A DNA stretch of 64,000 nt. It comes from an uncultured Clostridia bacterium (GTDB taxonomy: Bacteria > Bacillota > Clostridia > UBA1381). Each line of letters begins with the position of its first letter. Position 1 is the first letter of the stretch. The DNA lies in NCBI GenBank assembly GCA_934462715.1, contig CAKSIJ010000004.1, positions 120,130 to 184,129 on the forward strand, in the 5' to 3' direction. A program made the translations under genes and the position numbers. Shown in pieces: positions 50,905 to 59,976 of the stretch. Below the pieces are notes generated by a model, which saw only the letters and a program-made list of their open reading frames with translations, was not told the DNA's origin and did not search any database.

Positions 50905-52563
50905 ATGAAAAGCAAACGAGTAATTTCGGTTTTATGTGCCGGGGGTATGATGATGTCGGGAATAACATCATATGCGGCAGACGGCGATCTGGATTTTCTT
51001 ACCAAAGAATACAAAAGCTTTGAGGGAAAAATAAAAATCAATGCAAAGCTGAACAAGCCACTTGATGTTTTGGCAAAAATACCTGTGGGTGATAACTATA
51101 TCGACCTGCAAAAGCTTGTTGAGAGCGCATTGAACAGCACCGGAGAGTATAACTGCAAGGCAGTTATGGAGCTTGACAGCGGAAAAATGCAGATGGAGAT
51201 GACAGGAAAATCAAATATTCCGCTGACGGTTAACCGCAATCTTGATGTTGATATTAACGCAAGACAGGGAGTATGGCTCAACCTCGATTTTAGCGATGAT
51301 GAAAATCCCGTTTACGAAACAATAATGCAGAATCCGATATTTGACAAGTACATATATATGGATATGACAAGCGAGATGATGACAGCTCCGGCAAGCTCTT
51401 TGGGAGTTATCGGAGGCGCTGACGGACCTACATCAATATATGTTTCCGGCGAAACGGGAAAAGATTCCGAAAACACAGAGGTTATCGGCGGAGCGGATGA
51501 ACCGACTTCGATTTACGCAACCGACAGTGGTGAAATTATAACAGTAAACACACCGATTGACACTATGAAGAATATGCTTAATAAGGATACATATTCTCAG
51601 ATACAAAACAGCTCTGTTGAAGCAATGAAGAAAAATTCGACGGTTAAAAGAAACGGAAGAAATGTAACGGTTACATTTACCGATAAAGGTCTTAAGCAGT
51701 TCCTTGCAGAAACTTTTAAAACCGCATTGGAGCAGACAGGCGGCAATTATTGCTCAATGTTTGCAAACAATGACGAGATAGGAAGCAAATTAAAAAAACT
51801 GTTTGATGTACCTATGTTCAATGAAAGCGAAGCACTTAAGGTTGAATATATTCTCAGTGCCGATGATTATGTTAAATCAATGAAATCAACTCTGAATATT
51901 AAGACAAATGTTTTTGATCTTGTTATGGCAGCAACCGGTTCAGACGCAATCGAGATGAATCGCGATAAATCAAATATAGATTTGACGTTATATACCGAAA
52001 CAAATTATACAAGCGTTAACGGTAGGGTAAATGTCAGCTTGCCGGAACTGACCGAGGAAAACAGCTTCAATCCGTTAGAGGCGGGAGATACGGTCGGAAT
52101 AGAGGATGGTGCTTTTGATTACAGCAAATGCAGCTGCGAGTATTACGATTTGTATATTGGTTCTGCCAAAATTGACGGAAACAAAGTCGAATTTCCGCTG
52201 AGAAGCGCATTTGACGGAGTTGACATCGAATATAACAACGGAAGAATTACAATAACAAAGGACGAACAGTACCCAGAGGATTACGAATGGCAATGGTACG
52301 GCGGCTGCTTTGATAAAACTATTGTATTCAATATAGGCAGCAATATTGTTTTCGTTGACGATAAGGCAATAACGGTGTCGGATGCTCCGTACATTTGCAA
52401 TGATATAACATATATCTCCAACAGGCTGATTGAAGAAATATCCGGGCTAAGACTTAACTATCTTGACGGTGTACCGGAGAACGGCAATATAGGCTTCAGC
52501 GTAAATTATGAGAAGACGTGTGATTACTGTAAAGAATTTTTTGCGGCACAGCAGGAAAGCTGA
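50905..52563 (+). CDS. Secreted protein of unknown function with a duplicated VIGGAD-PTSIY motif
   Basis: This 552-residue protein has a signal peptide (MKSKRVISVLCAGGMMMSGITSYAADG). The rest is not a family I recognise. A lipoprotein-like beta-rich fold with alternating strands (about 30-170) is followed by two copies of a short motif, VIGGADGPTSIYV at 168-180 and VIGGADEPTSIYA at 193-205, joined by a Thr/Ser/Glu-rich linker. More beta structure follows, and the C-terminal part (about 400-552) has copper-amine-oxidase-like phrases (YIGSAKIDGNKVEFPLRSAF). A terminal CDYCKEFF is cysteine-containing. It has its own promoter and a 5' two-hairpin element. Extracellular location is clear; function is not. 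Confidence 0.72.
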   Translation: MKSKRVISVLCAGGMMMSGITSYAADGDLDFLTKEYKSFEGKIKINAKLNKPLDVLAKIPVGDNYIDLQKLVESALNSTGEYNCKAVMELDSGKMQMEMTGKSNIPLTVNRNLDVDINARQGVWLNLDFSDDENPVYETIMQNPIFDKYIYMDMTSEMMTAPASSLGVIGGADGPTSIYVSGETGKDSENTEVIGGADEPTSIYATDSGEIITVNTPIDTMKNMLNKDTYSQIQNSSVEAMKKNSTVKRNGRNVTVTFTDKGLKQFLAETFKTALEQTGGNYCSMFANNDEIGSKLKKLFDVPMFNESEALKVEYILSADDYVKSMKSTLNIKTNVFDLVMAATGSDAIEMNRDKSNIDLTLYTETNYTSVNGRVNVSLPELTEENSFNPLEAGDTVGIEDGAFDYSKCSCEYYDLYIGSAKIDGNKVEFPLRSAFDGVDIEYNNGRITITKDEQYPEDYEWQWYGGCFDKTIVFNIGSNIVFVDDKAITVSDAPYICNDITYISNRLIEEISGLRLNYLDGVPENGNIGFSVNYEKTCDYCKEFFAAQQES

Positions 52564-52629
52564 TTTAATGGGGCTGTCGAAAGACAGCTTCATTTTTTTG
52601 AAAAAAATAAAATTTTTTTCAAAAAAAGC

Positions 52630-52658
52630 TTGCATTTTTGGTATAAATATAGTATAAT
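52630..52658 (+). promoter_or_regulatory. recA promoter
   Basis: TTGCAT (52630-52635), 17 bp and TATAAT (52653-52658), about 85 bp before recA. The SOS box begins 12 bp after the -10 box. Confidence 0.82.
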
Positions 52659-52669
52659 ACAATTATTAA

Positions 52670-52681
52670 GAACATACGTTC
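52670..52681. promoter_or_regulatory. LexA (SOS) box of recA
   Basis: GAACATACGTTC is a perfect match to the Gram-positive LexA/DinR consensus GAACNNNNGTTC. It lies just downstream of the likely transcription start, where bound LexA would block initiation. Confidence 0.9.
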
Positions 52682-52743
52682 GCAATTTCGAAAAATTAAA
52701 CTGTGAAATAAGCGGTTTTTGATCAGAAAGGAAAGTATAAATA

Positions 52744-53808
52744 ATGGAAGAAGAAAAGAAAGAAGTAACCAAAGAAACAAAAAAAGCACAGGACGGCGAA
52801 AAAAGACAGGTGAGCGAAGAAAAGAAAAGAGCTTTAAATTCTGTTTTTGAGGTTATAGAAAAGCAATACGGCAAGGGAAGTATTATGAAGCTCGGCGACA
52901 CAACCGCAGTTGACGTTGACGTTATACCGACAGGCTCGATGACTCTTGATATGGCGCTTGGCGTAGGAGGAATACCCCGCGGCAGAGTAATAGAGATATA
53001 CGGCCCCGAAGCGTCGGGTAAAACAACCGTTGCACTGCATATTGTCGCAGAAGCTCAAAAGAGGGGCGGAGAAGCGGCATTTATAGACGCAGAGCACGCA
53101 CTTGATCCCGTATATGCCGAGCGACTGGGAGTTGACATAGACAATCTGATAGTCGCACAGCCGGACACGGGAGAACAGGGCCTTGAAATTGCGGAAACGC
53201 TTGTTAGAAGCGGTGCGCTTGACGTTATAGTAATCGACTCGGTTGCAGCACTTGTTCCGAAAGCCGAAATTGAGGGAGAAATGGGCGATTCTCATGTCGG
53301 TCTGCTTGCAAGACTTATGTCGCAGGCTTTGAGAAAGCTGACGGGTATCACAAGCAAAACAGGCACAACCGTTATCTTTATAAACCAGCTGAGAGAAAAG
53401 GTCGGCGTAGTTTACGGAAACCCCGAAACCACCCCGGGCGGAAGAGCCCTGAAATATTTTGCTTCCGTTCGTCTTGACGTAAGAAAGCAGGAGGTTATCA
53501 AGAACGGCACAGAAGCAATCGGAAGCAAAACAAGAGTTAAGGTTGTAAAAAATAAGGTTGCTCCTCCGTTTAAAGAGGCTGAATTTGATATTATCTACGG
53601 TCAGGGAATTTCAAAAGAGGGAAATATTCTTGACGTTGCGGTTAATCTCGGCATAATTCAAAAGAGCGGTGCGTGGTTCTCGTATGAGGGAGAACGCTTG
53701 GGACAGGGACGTGACAACGTTCGCAAATATATGCAGGAAAACCCGGCATTTACAAAGGATATTGACGCTCTTATAAGAGAAAAAATGGCACAGAAAGCTA
53801 AAAAATAA
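52744..53808 (+). CDS. recA: Recombinase RecA
   Basis: This 354-residue protein is a full-length RecA. It has a Lys/Glu-rich N-terminal extension of about 25 residues, the monomer interface helix [22 protein letters not shown], Walker [13 protein letters not shown], Walker [14 protein letters not shown], loop L1 [22 protein letters not shown], loop L2 [25 protein letters not shown], and a Lys-rich C-terminus rather than the acidic tail of enterobacteria. It forms filaments on single-stranded DNA, drives strand exchange and stimulates LexA autocleavage. It is controlled by the LexA box at 52670 and ends at a strong terminator, so it is monocistronic. Confidence 0.98.
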   Translation: MEEEKKEVTKETKKAQDGEKRQVSEEKKRALNSVFEVIEKQYGKGSIMKLGDTTAVDVDVIPTGSMTLDMALGVGGIPRGRVIEIYGPEASGKTTVALHIVAEAQKRGGEAAFIDAEHALDPVYAERLGVDIDNLIVAQPDTGEQGLEIAETLVRSGALDVIVIDSVAALVPKAEIEGEMGDSHVGLLARLMSQALRKLTGITSKTGTTVIFINQLREKVGVVYGNPETTPGGRALKYFASVRLDVRKQEVIKNGTEAIGSKTRVKVVKNKVAPPFKEAEFDIIYGQGISKEGNILDVAVNLGIIQKSGAWFSYEGERLGQGRDNVRKYMQENPAFTKDIDALIREKMAQKAKK

Positions 53809-53822
53809 TTCACTAATCACCC

Positions 53823-53859
53823 GAACCCCCGGTTTGCTGCGGATTGCGAACCGGGGTTC
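53823..53859 (+). terminator. Terminator of recA
   Basis: GAACCCCCGGTTTGC/GCGAACCGGGGTTC forms a GC-rich hairpin followed by ATATTATTG. Confidence 0.82.
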
Positions 53860-54044
53860 ATATTATTGCGGCGAAACCGATATTTGCACCGCAGTGCCGT
53901 ATAGGACGGATTTTTTAAAATATGCGACTAAATATCACTATAAAAATTTAATAAAATTGTGGCAAAAAAAGTGTATAATATGCTTAATAATAGGGTATCT
54001 TTACTAAAAAATGACGTATGTTTTATGAATGTTTTAAAAAACTA

Positions 54045-54073
54045 TTGACTACTTGCAATTTTTTTGTTATTCT
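54045..54073 (+). promoter_or_regulatory. Sigma-A promoter of ptsH
   Basis: TTGACT (54045-54050), 17 bp and TATTCT (54068-54073), about 55 bp before the start at 54130. Confidence 0.65.
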
Positions 54074-54129
54074 AATATTATTATTATGTGTCTAAATATG
54101 TAGATTAACTTTACAGGGGGCTACCATCT

Positions 54130-54393
54130 ATGTTTTCAAAAGAAGTTGTTGTACAAAACCAGGTTGGACTTCATGCAAGACCTGCTACGTTTTTTATTCA
54201 GAAAGCGAATGAGTTCAAGTCAAGCGTCTGGGTAGAAAAGGATGAAAGAAAGGTTAATGCAAAGAGCCTGCTAGGAGTTTTATCGCTCGGAATAACAAAA
54301 GGAACTTCTATAGCTATTATTGCGGACGGAGCTGATGAGCAGGAAGCCGTAACGACCTTGGTTAATCTGATTGCATCTAATTTTACTGAATAA
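54130..54393 (+). CDS. ptsH: Phosphocarrier protein HPr
   Basis: This 87-residue cytoplasmic protein has His15 in GLHARPA, phosphorylated by EI~P in sugar transport, and Ser46 in NAKSLLGVLSLG, phosphorylated by HPr kinase for CcpA-mediated catabolite repression. Both sites mark a true Firmicutes HPr rather than Crh, which lacks His15. The length is standard. It stands alone with its own promoter and terminator; ptsI is not adjacent, which is common in Clostridia. A strong AGGGGG ribosome-binding site suggests high expression. No PTS permease is in the window, so its role here is mainly regulatory. Confidence 0.95.
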   Translation: MFSKEVVVQNQVGLHARPATFFIQKANEFKSSVWVEKDERKVNAKSLLGVLSLGITKGTSIAIIADGADEQEAVTTLVNLIASNFTE

Positions 54394-54433
54394 TCTGTTT
54401 GTACAAAATATTTTTAGTTAACTAATTCAAGGG

Positions 54434-54472
54434 TAACTCTGCATTCGGCTGATGGTGTAGAGTTATTTTTGA
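54434..54472 (+). terminator. Terminator of ptsH
   Basis: TAACTCTGCA (54434-54443) pairs with TGTAGAGTTA (54456-54465) and is followed by TTTTTG. The single inner mismatch does not disturb the lower stem. Confidence 0.7.
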
Positions 54473-54521
54473 TTATCGGAAAATTCAACCGGCGTGAAAT
54501 TTGTCATCGGAGGAATACGGT

Positions 54522-56390
54522 ATGTTTAATATCAGAGAAGAACTGCAAAATTTGCCCGAACAGCCCGGCGTGTATCTTATGCATGACAAAAATGATACGA
54601 TTATCTATGTCGGCAAAGCAAAGATTCTTAAAAACAGAGTAAGGCAATATTTTCAGAACAGCGCCAATCACACGCCTAAGGTTCGTGCCATGGTATCGAA
54701 TATAGAATATTTCGAGTATATTGTTACCGATACCGAGATAGAAGCACTTGCTCTGGAATGTACGCTAATAAAAAAGCACAGACCAAAATACAATATACTT
54801 CTTAAAGATGATAAGCAATATCCTTATTTAAAGGTTACAATAAATGAAGACTGGCCGAAGGTGGTTAAAACCAGAACCCTGAGAAATGACGGAGCAAAAT
54901 ATTTCGGTCCGTATATGGGAATGTCTACGATAAAAAACACAATGGAAATTATACGGAAAATATTTATGCCCCCGAGCTGCACGAGAAAATTTCCGCAGGA
55001 TATAGGAAAGGGCAGACCGTGTCTTAATTATCACATAAAAAAATGCTTTGCTCCGTGTACCGGAAATGTTTCGAACAAGGAATACAGAAAGGTATATTTT
55101 GATATATGCGCCTTTTTGGAGGGCGACCACAAGGAGCTTTTAAACGAGCTTGAAGCAAGAATGAAAGAAGCCTCTGCAAATATGGAATTTGAAGAAGCTG
55201 CGGCGTTAAGGGATAAAATCAAAGCAATAACGGCGATTGATGAAAAACAAAAGGTGGTAAATTCCGATAAGCAAAACGATAAAGATGTAATAGCTTTGGC
55301 AACCGGCGAGGGTAAGGCATTTATTGAGGTGTTCTTTATCCGTGCGGGCAAGCTGAGCGGACGTGAAAACTACTGTGTCGACGAGGTTGACGATATGTCG
55401 GGAGCAGATATTATTACCGATTTTATAAAGCAATTTTATCAGGACGGGGTATATGTACCCGATGAGATAATAACGCAGAGCAGAATATCCGATGAAGAAC
55501 TGATTTCGCAGTGGCTTACGGGAACCAGAAAAAAGAAAGTAACAGTCACCTTTCCGCAAAGAGGGGAAAAGGTGCGCCTTGTTGAAATGGCGGCAAAAAA
55601 TGCAGATATTGCATTGAATAATTATAAGATAAACAAACTGCGTGCCGAGGATAAAAAGCGTGCCGCTTTCAATACAGCGGAGTATCTCGGAATGGACAAG
55701 CCTGTTCGGATAATCGAAGCGTATGATATATCAAACATATCGGGAAGCAACAATGTTGCTTCAATGGTCGTGTTTGAAAACGGTAAGCCGGTGCGTTCAA
55801 GATACAGAAAATTCAAAATAAAATCCTTTGAGGGTGCGGACGATTACCGTGCCATGCAGGAGGTTTTATACCGCCGGTTAAACGAAGCGAGAGAAGAAAC
55901 CGAAAAAATCGAATCGGGACATATGAATCTGAAAGATGCTAAATTTCTGCCCCTGCCGGACGTTATATTTGTTGACGGCGGAAAATGTCATGTTAAAGCC
56001 GCACAGGAAATGCTCTGTATGACCGATACCGACATACCGGTTTTCGGCATGGTAAAGGACGACAGGCACAGAACAAGAGGTCTTGTTACCGCAGAAGGTG
56101 AAATAGGCATAAACCAAACAGGCTCATTCTTTCATATGATAACGAGAATACAGGACGAGGTTCACAGAACTGCAATAACATATCACAGGGATTTGAGGAA
56201 TAAAATAGAATCGGAGCTTGACGCAATCGAGGGAATAGGAAAAACAAGAAGGAATGCTCTTTTGACTGCATTCAAGTCTGTTGACGGAATAAGAAATGCC
56301 AGCACAGACGAGCTTGCGGAGGTTGACGGCATGAGTAAAAAAGCGGCGGAAGCCGTGTACAACTATTTCAGAAAGACCAAAGAAAAGTAA
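54522..56390 (+). CDS. uvrC: Excinuclease ABC subunit UvrC
   Basis: This 622-residue nucleotide-excision repair nuclease makes the 3' and 5' incisions around UvrAB-marked lesions. The N-terminal GIY-YIG domain is seen in PGVYLMHDKNDTIIYVGKAKILKNRV. A Cys cluster (PPSCTRKF, RPCLNYHIKKCFAPC) follows, then the UVR motif MEFEEAAALRDKIKAI that binds UvrB. The RNase H-like C-terminal nuclease has RIIEAYDISNISG and DVIFVDGGKCHVKAA with catalytic Asp residues. A helix-hairpin-helix pair is at the end (IEGIGKTRRNALLTAF, VDGMSKKAAEAVYNYF). The start at 54522 follows CGGAGGA by eight bases. No LexA box was seen upstream. Confidence 0.96.
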   Translation: MFNIREELQNLPEQPGVYLMHDKNDTIIYVGKAKILKNRVRQYFQNSANHTPKVRAMVSNIEYFEYIVTDTEIEALALECTLIKKHRPKYNILLKDDKQYPYLKVTINEDWPKVVKTRTLRNDGAKYFGPYMGMSTIKNTMEIIRKIFMPPSCTRKFPQDIGKGRPCLNYHIKKCFAPCTGNVSNKEYRKVYFDICAFLEGDHKELLNELEARMKEASANMEFEEAAALRDKIKAITAIDEKQKVVNSDKQNDKDVIALATGEGKAFIEVFFIRAGKLSGRENYCVDEVDDMSGADIITDFIKQFYQDGVYVPDEIITQSRISDEELISQWLTGTRKKKVTVTFPQRGEKVRLVEMAAKNADIALNNYKINKLRAEDKKRAAFNTAEYLGMDKPVRIIEAYDISNISGSNNVASMVVFENGKPVRSRYRKFKIKSFEGADDYRAMQEVLYRRLNEAREETEKIESGHMNLKDAKFLPLPDVIFVDGGKCHVKAAQEMLCMTDTDIPVFGMVKDDRHRTRGLVTAEGEIGINQTGSFFHMITRIQDEVHRTAITYHRDLRNKIESELDAIEGIGKTRRNALLTAFKSVDGIRNASTDELAEVDGMSKKAAEAVYNYFRKTKEK

Positions 56391-56523
56391 CGCGAAAAAT
56401 ATGCTGCGCATCTTACCTCTTTTCGAGGTTAGGAGTATAAACATACACCGTCACCTCTCAAAAAGGCAATCTGCTTGTATCTTTTTCGCGTCGAGATTTG
56501 AGCCGCTGCATTGCAGCGGAATA
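56388..56523 (+). repeat. Long form of the two-hairpin element, with a degenerate SD end
   Basis: It starts at the uvrC stop (GTAACGCGAAAAATATGC). It shares CATCTTACCTC, GGTTAGGAGTATAA, CCGTCACCTCTCA and CTGCTTG with the copy at 35209 and ends with the stem CCGCTGCA-T-TGCAGCGG (about 56502-56519). The outer ends CGCGAAAAA and CTTTTTCGCG are complementary, so the body can close as one domain. The SD end reads AATAGAAAAG and precedes no gene. Confidence 0.8.
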
Positions 56524-56530
56524 GAAAAGT

Positions 56531-56599
56531 AACGCGAAAAATATGCTGCGCATCTGTTTTATATTGTGGTTTGTGCCGCCGTACGGCGGCGGATTGGAG
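56531..56599 (+). repeat. Short form of the two-hairpin/SD element before pgeF
   Basis: It begins with the same AACGCGAAAAATATGCTGCGCATC as the long copy just upstream, then skips to the GC hairpin GCCGCC-GTAC-GGCGGC (56575-56590), GGATT and GGAG (56596-56599), six bases before the ATG at 56606. Long and short forms therefore lie in tandem. Confidence 0.78.
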
Positions 56600-56605
56600 A
56601 TTGAA

Positions 56606-57403
56606 ATGTTCAGACTGATTGACAATAACGGTCTTATGTATTACAAAATAGATTCCTTTGAAGAAACCGGGCTTGTGAAGCATTGCTTTACAACGAGATA
56701 CGGCGGAGTCAGCAGGAACGAATATGCACAGCTGAATCTAAGATTTCATTGCAGTGACGACAGGGAAAATGTTTTGAAAAATTTTGAAATTATATGCGAT
56801 GAAATCGGTGTTGATTATAAAAAGCTTGTTTTATCAAAGCAGGTACATGAGGATATAATATATGACGTGACGGCGGAGGATACGGGAAACGGAATAACTA
56901 AACCGAACAAGCTTGAAAGTGCGGACGGTCTTATCTGCGCCGAGCCGGGAATACCGCTTGTGACCTTTTATGCTGATTGTGTGCCGCTGCTTTTCCTTGA
57001 CAAAAAGGAAAGAGTTATAGCAATGTCACATTCGGGCTGGAAAGGCACTGTTAAAAATATTGCCGCAAAAACGATATATAAAATGATTAACGATTACAAT
57101 TCAAAAAAGGAAAATATTCTGTGTGCGATAGGACCGTCAATATGCGTTGACTGTTTTGAGGTCGGCGGCGAGGTTGCCGAAATTTTTGCGGATATGAAAT
57201 GCGGAGAGGTTGTTAAATACCGTGACAAATATCATGTTGATTTACAGAAAACGATAAAGAATCAATTGCTTGAGTGCGGAGTGGAAAATGACAGTATAAC
57301 CGATTCCGGTATTTGTACCTTTGAAAACAGCGAGCTGCTTTTTTCTCACCGCAAGACCAACGGAAAACGAGGAAATATGGCGGCTGTTATGCAGCTGATA
57401 TAG
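56606..57403 (+). CDS. pgeF: Polyphenol oxidase/YfiH-family protein (PgeF, purine nucleoside phosphorylase-like)
   Basis: This 265-residue cytoplasmic protein has the YfiH signatures: TTRYGGVSRNEYAQLNL, LSKQVHEDIIY with a metal-ligand His, ADCVPLLFLDKKERVIAMSHSGWKGTV with Cys and His ligands, and GPSICVDCFEVGGEVA. The family binds zinc or copper and has been shown to have purine nucleoside phosphorylase/adenosine deaminase activity, and in E. coli a role in peptidoglycan precursor quality control. The start at 56606 is fixed by GGAG from the repeat element. The longer open frame to 56543 simply reads through that element. Confidence 0.92.
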   Translation: MFRLIDNNGLMYYKIDSFEETGLVKHCFTTRYGGVSRNEYAQLNLRFHCSDDRENVLKNFEIICDEIGVDYKKLVLSKQVHEDIIYDVTAEDTGNGITKPNKLESADGLICAEPGIPLVTFYADCVPLLFLDKKERVIAMSHSGWKGTVKNIAAKTIYKMINDYNSKKENILCAIGPSICVDCFEVGGEVAEIFADMKCGEVVKYRDKYHVDLQKTIKNQLLECGVENDSITDSGICTFENSELLFSHRKTNGKRGNMAAVMQLI

Positions 57404-57445
57404 ATGATGTGTACTTACCGCGGGTAAGGATAAGGAAAGAGTATA

Positions 57446-59095
57446 ATGATAAAGAAAATTAGTTTAAAATTAGTATATATGTTGGTATTGAGCCTCGTTT
57501 TAACATCATGTACGGGTAAGACAGGCAGCAAGGATGACGGAGAGGATATTATTTTGCAGCCCGAAACGGGAAACGTGATAAAGCTTGCCATAGACGATAC
57601 CGATACACTTAATCCGATTTTAACAAAATCAACCTCGGTTAAGGACGCTATGCAATTGATATTTGAACCGCTGTTCAGCTTTGATTCGTCGCTGAATCCG
57701 GTATGCGCTCTTGCCGAAAGCTGCAATCAGTCCGAGGACGGATTGTCATATACCATAAAGGTCAGACAGGGAGTTTTGTGGCATGACGGAACACTCGTTA
57801 CGGCGGCAGATGTTGTTCATACAATAAATCTGATAAGGTATAACGATTCGGAATATACAAGCTCGCTGTCATGCATATCCGCAATTTCCAAAACCGATGA
57901 TCAGACTGTGATGATAAGACTTGCAAGACCCGTGCCGAATTTTTGCGCACTGCTGACCTTCCCGATAGTTCAGAACAGCCGTGCCACCGAGGCGGGAGCG
58001 GATTATAAGCCGATAGGAACAGGACCGTTCAAATATGACGATAAAATAACCTCCGATGTTATCAGACTGCTTGTTAATGAAAACTGGAGAGGTTCAAAGC
58101 CGTCTGTGAGCGAAATACACTTGAATCTGATGAAAAATCCGAACGATATTATCAATGCGTTCAATGCAAGCGAAGTTGACGCGATCACATCTACGGTTAT
58201 GGATATAAAAACAAACGCAATAAGAGGAGAGGTAAACTCTTATGATTACGTTTCAAATAAGATGACCTTTGTCGGATTTAACGTGTCATCTTCCGTTTTC
58301 GGCGGAAACAATACAAGAAAAGCCGTTTCTTATCTGGCGGACAGGCAGGATATAGTAACGAATGAAATTTTTTCGAGAGCCGAAGCGGCAAGAATACCTG
58401 TAAATCCCTCCGCATGGTACAGCCCCAAAATATCCGACAGCAAATATGAGAGAGATTATATAGAGGAAACACTGGCTCTTGACGGCTGGAAATTGCAGGA
58501 AAACGGTCAGTTTACAAGGTCTGTTGTGCAGACGAATGAAAACGGAGAAGAAATTCAAAGCGGCGTCACGGAAAAGCTTGCGTGTGATATTATAGTCAAC
58601 GACGATAATGACGAAAGATACAGAATAGCAACAAACATTGCCGACAGTCTTAATGCTTTCGGAATCGAAACTACCGTTACCATACTGAGCTATGAGGATT
58701 ACGCACAGAGAATTGCCGACAAGAATTATTCAATGTTCATAGGAGAGGTCAAGCTGTCGGGAAATATGGACTGCTATTCCTTGCTTGCGGCTTCGGATAA
58801 TTATTTTGGATATTCCTCCGGGAATATGAACAGCGCAATTTATAAGCTTGGAACAGGGAAAACTCTCGAAGAAACGGCTGCCGCATTTTCGGAATATGCG
58901 TCGGTATTTACGGAGGATATGCCTTTTATACCTCTGTTTTTCAGAAAGGAAACGGTATATTTTGCAAAGAATCTTTCCGGAACGAGCGCACCGAATATGT
59001 TTACGGCATATTGCGAACCGGGGAACTGGTATATAATTAACGGAATAAAAACCGATACTGAAATAAATATGAATGAAAATGCGGACAAAAAATAA
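57446..59095 (+). CDS. Peptide-type ABC transporter substrate-binding lipoprotein (family 5)
   Basis: This 549-residue precursor has a lipoprotein signal with lipobox LTSC (Cys22). The mature part is a cluster C (DppA/OppA, SBP family 5) fold: TDTLNPILTKSTSVKDAMQLIFEPLF, LSYTIKVRQGVLWHDGTLVTAADVVHTI and KPIGTGPFKYD are all typical. It binds oligopeptides or similar ligands outside the cell. No permease or ATPase genes lie beside it, so it must use a transporter encoded elsewhere. The RpiR-type regulator starts 20 bp after it, so ligand uptake may be linked to amino-sugar or peptidoglycan-fragment sensing. Confidence 0.9.
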   Translation: MIKKISLKLVYMLVLSLVLTSCTGKTGSKDDGEDIILQPETGNVIKLAIDDTDTLNPILTKSTSVKDAMQLIFEPLFSFDSSLNPVCALAESCNQSEDGLSYTIKVRQGVLWHDGTLVTAADVVHTINLIRYNDSEYTSSLSCISAISKTDDQTVMIRLARPVPNFCALLTFPIVQNSRATEAGADYKPIGTGPFKYDDKITSDVIRLLVNENWRGSKPSVSEIHLNLMKNPNDIINAFNASEVDAITSTVMDIKTNAIRGEVNSYDYVSNKMTFVGFNVSSSVFGGNNTRKAVSYLADRQDIVTNEIFSRAEAARIPVNPSAWYSPKISDSKYERDYIEETLALDGWKLQENGQFTRSVVQTNENGEEIQSGVTEKLACDIIVNDDNDERYRIATNIADSLNAFGIETTVTILSYEDYAQRIADKNYSMFIGEVKLSGNMDCYSLLAASDNYFGYSSGNMNSAIYKLGTGKTLEETAAAFSEYASVFTEDMPFIPLFFRKETVYFAKNLSGTSAPNMFTAYCEPGNWYIINGIKTDTEINMNENADKK

Positions 59096-59115
59096 ATGAA
59101 TTGGGGATATGTATT

Positions 59116-59976
59116 ATGGAACCGGCAGATATTTTAACCTATTTAAAGGAAAATAAGGGCAGCCTTTCAAAAAGGCAAAAAATAATATCGGACTACCTGA
59201 GCGAAAATTATGATAAAGCTGCATATATGACTGCGGCGGCACTGAGCGAAACGGTCGGAGTCAGCGAATCAACCGTTGTCAGATTTGCTGCGGAAATAGG
59301 TTTTTCGGGTTATCAGGAAATGCAGAGGTGCTTAAGACAGATAACAATGACTCAGTCCACTTCGGTTAAAAGAATGGAAATAGCGTCAAGACAGCTGGGG
59401 ACGGGAAGTGTGTGTGATGCAGTTCTGAAGTCCGATATAAGAATGATAGAGCAGACCATGGAGGAGCTTGACAGAGAACAGTTTGATTCTGCCGTTGACG
59501 CTGTATTGAAAGCTGAAAATATTTATATTACGGGAGTCAGAAGCGCAGCCTCGCTTGCCGCTTTTGCCGATTTCTATTTCAGGCTGATGTTCAGCAACAC
59601 AAGACTGATTAATTCTGCCGATCCTGCCGATATGTTTGAACAGGTATTGCATATCGGCGAAAAAGATGTTATAATAGGTATGAGCTTTCCGAGATATTCC
59701 AAAAATATAATAAAGCTTTTGGAATATGCGAATAAAAAGGGCGCAACCGTGATAGGAATAACCGACAGCGTTAATTCACCCTTGAAAAAGATGTCAAGAT
59801 ATTGCCTCACCGCAAGAAGCGATATGGATTCCTTTGTGGATTCACTGGTCGCACCGTTCAGCGTTGTAAATGCGCTGATTGCGGCACTCGGAATGAAGCA
59901 TAAAATGGAAATCAGCAAGACCTTTGAAGATTTGGAAAACATATGGGACGAATATGAGGTATACGATAAAGAATGA
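59116..59976 (+). CDS. MurR/RpiR-family transcriptional regulator
   Basis: This 286-residue regulator has an N-terminal RpiR-type helix-turn-helix (about 1-77; AAALSETVGVSESTVVRFAAEIGFSGYQEMQ). A C-terminal SIS domain at about 120-260 (ENIYITGVRSAASLAAFADFYFRL, IIGMSFPRYSKNIIKLLEYANKKGATVIGITDS) binds phosphosugars. Family members control amino-sugar, N-acetylmuramate or pentose genes. It sits between a binding protein and the BaiN-like gene, overlapping the latter by four bases. A local autoregulated unit is plausible. The start at 59116 was chosen from homologous length; its ribosome-binding site (GGGAT) is weak. Confidence 0.91.
   Translation: MEPADILTYLKENKGSLSKRQKIISDYLSENYDKAAYMTAAALSETVGVSESTVVRFAAEIGFSGYQEMQRCLRQITMTQSTSVKRMEIASRQLGTGSVCDAVLKSDIRMIEQTMEELDREQFDSAVDAVLKAENIYITGVRSAASLAAFADFYFRLMFSNTRLINSADPADMFEQVLHIGEKDVIIGMSFPRYSKNIIKLLEYANKKGATVIGITDSVNSPLKKMSRYCLTARSDMDSFVDSLVAPFSVVNALIAALGMKHKMEISKTFEDLENIWDEYEVYDKE

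Larger units (their letters stand above)
53809..54129. other. Intergenic region between recA and ptsH
   Basis: This 321-bp gap holds the recA terminator (53823-53859) and the ptsH promoter (54045-54073). The middle (53860-54040) is AT-rich with a lone TATAAT near 53973 lacking a proper -35. No ORF or structured RNA was recognised. Confidence 0.7.
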
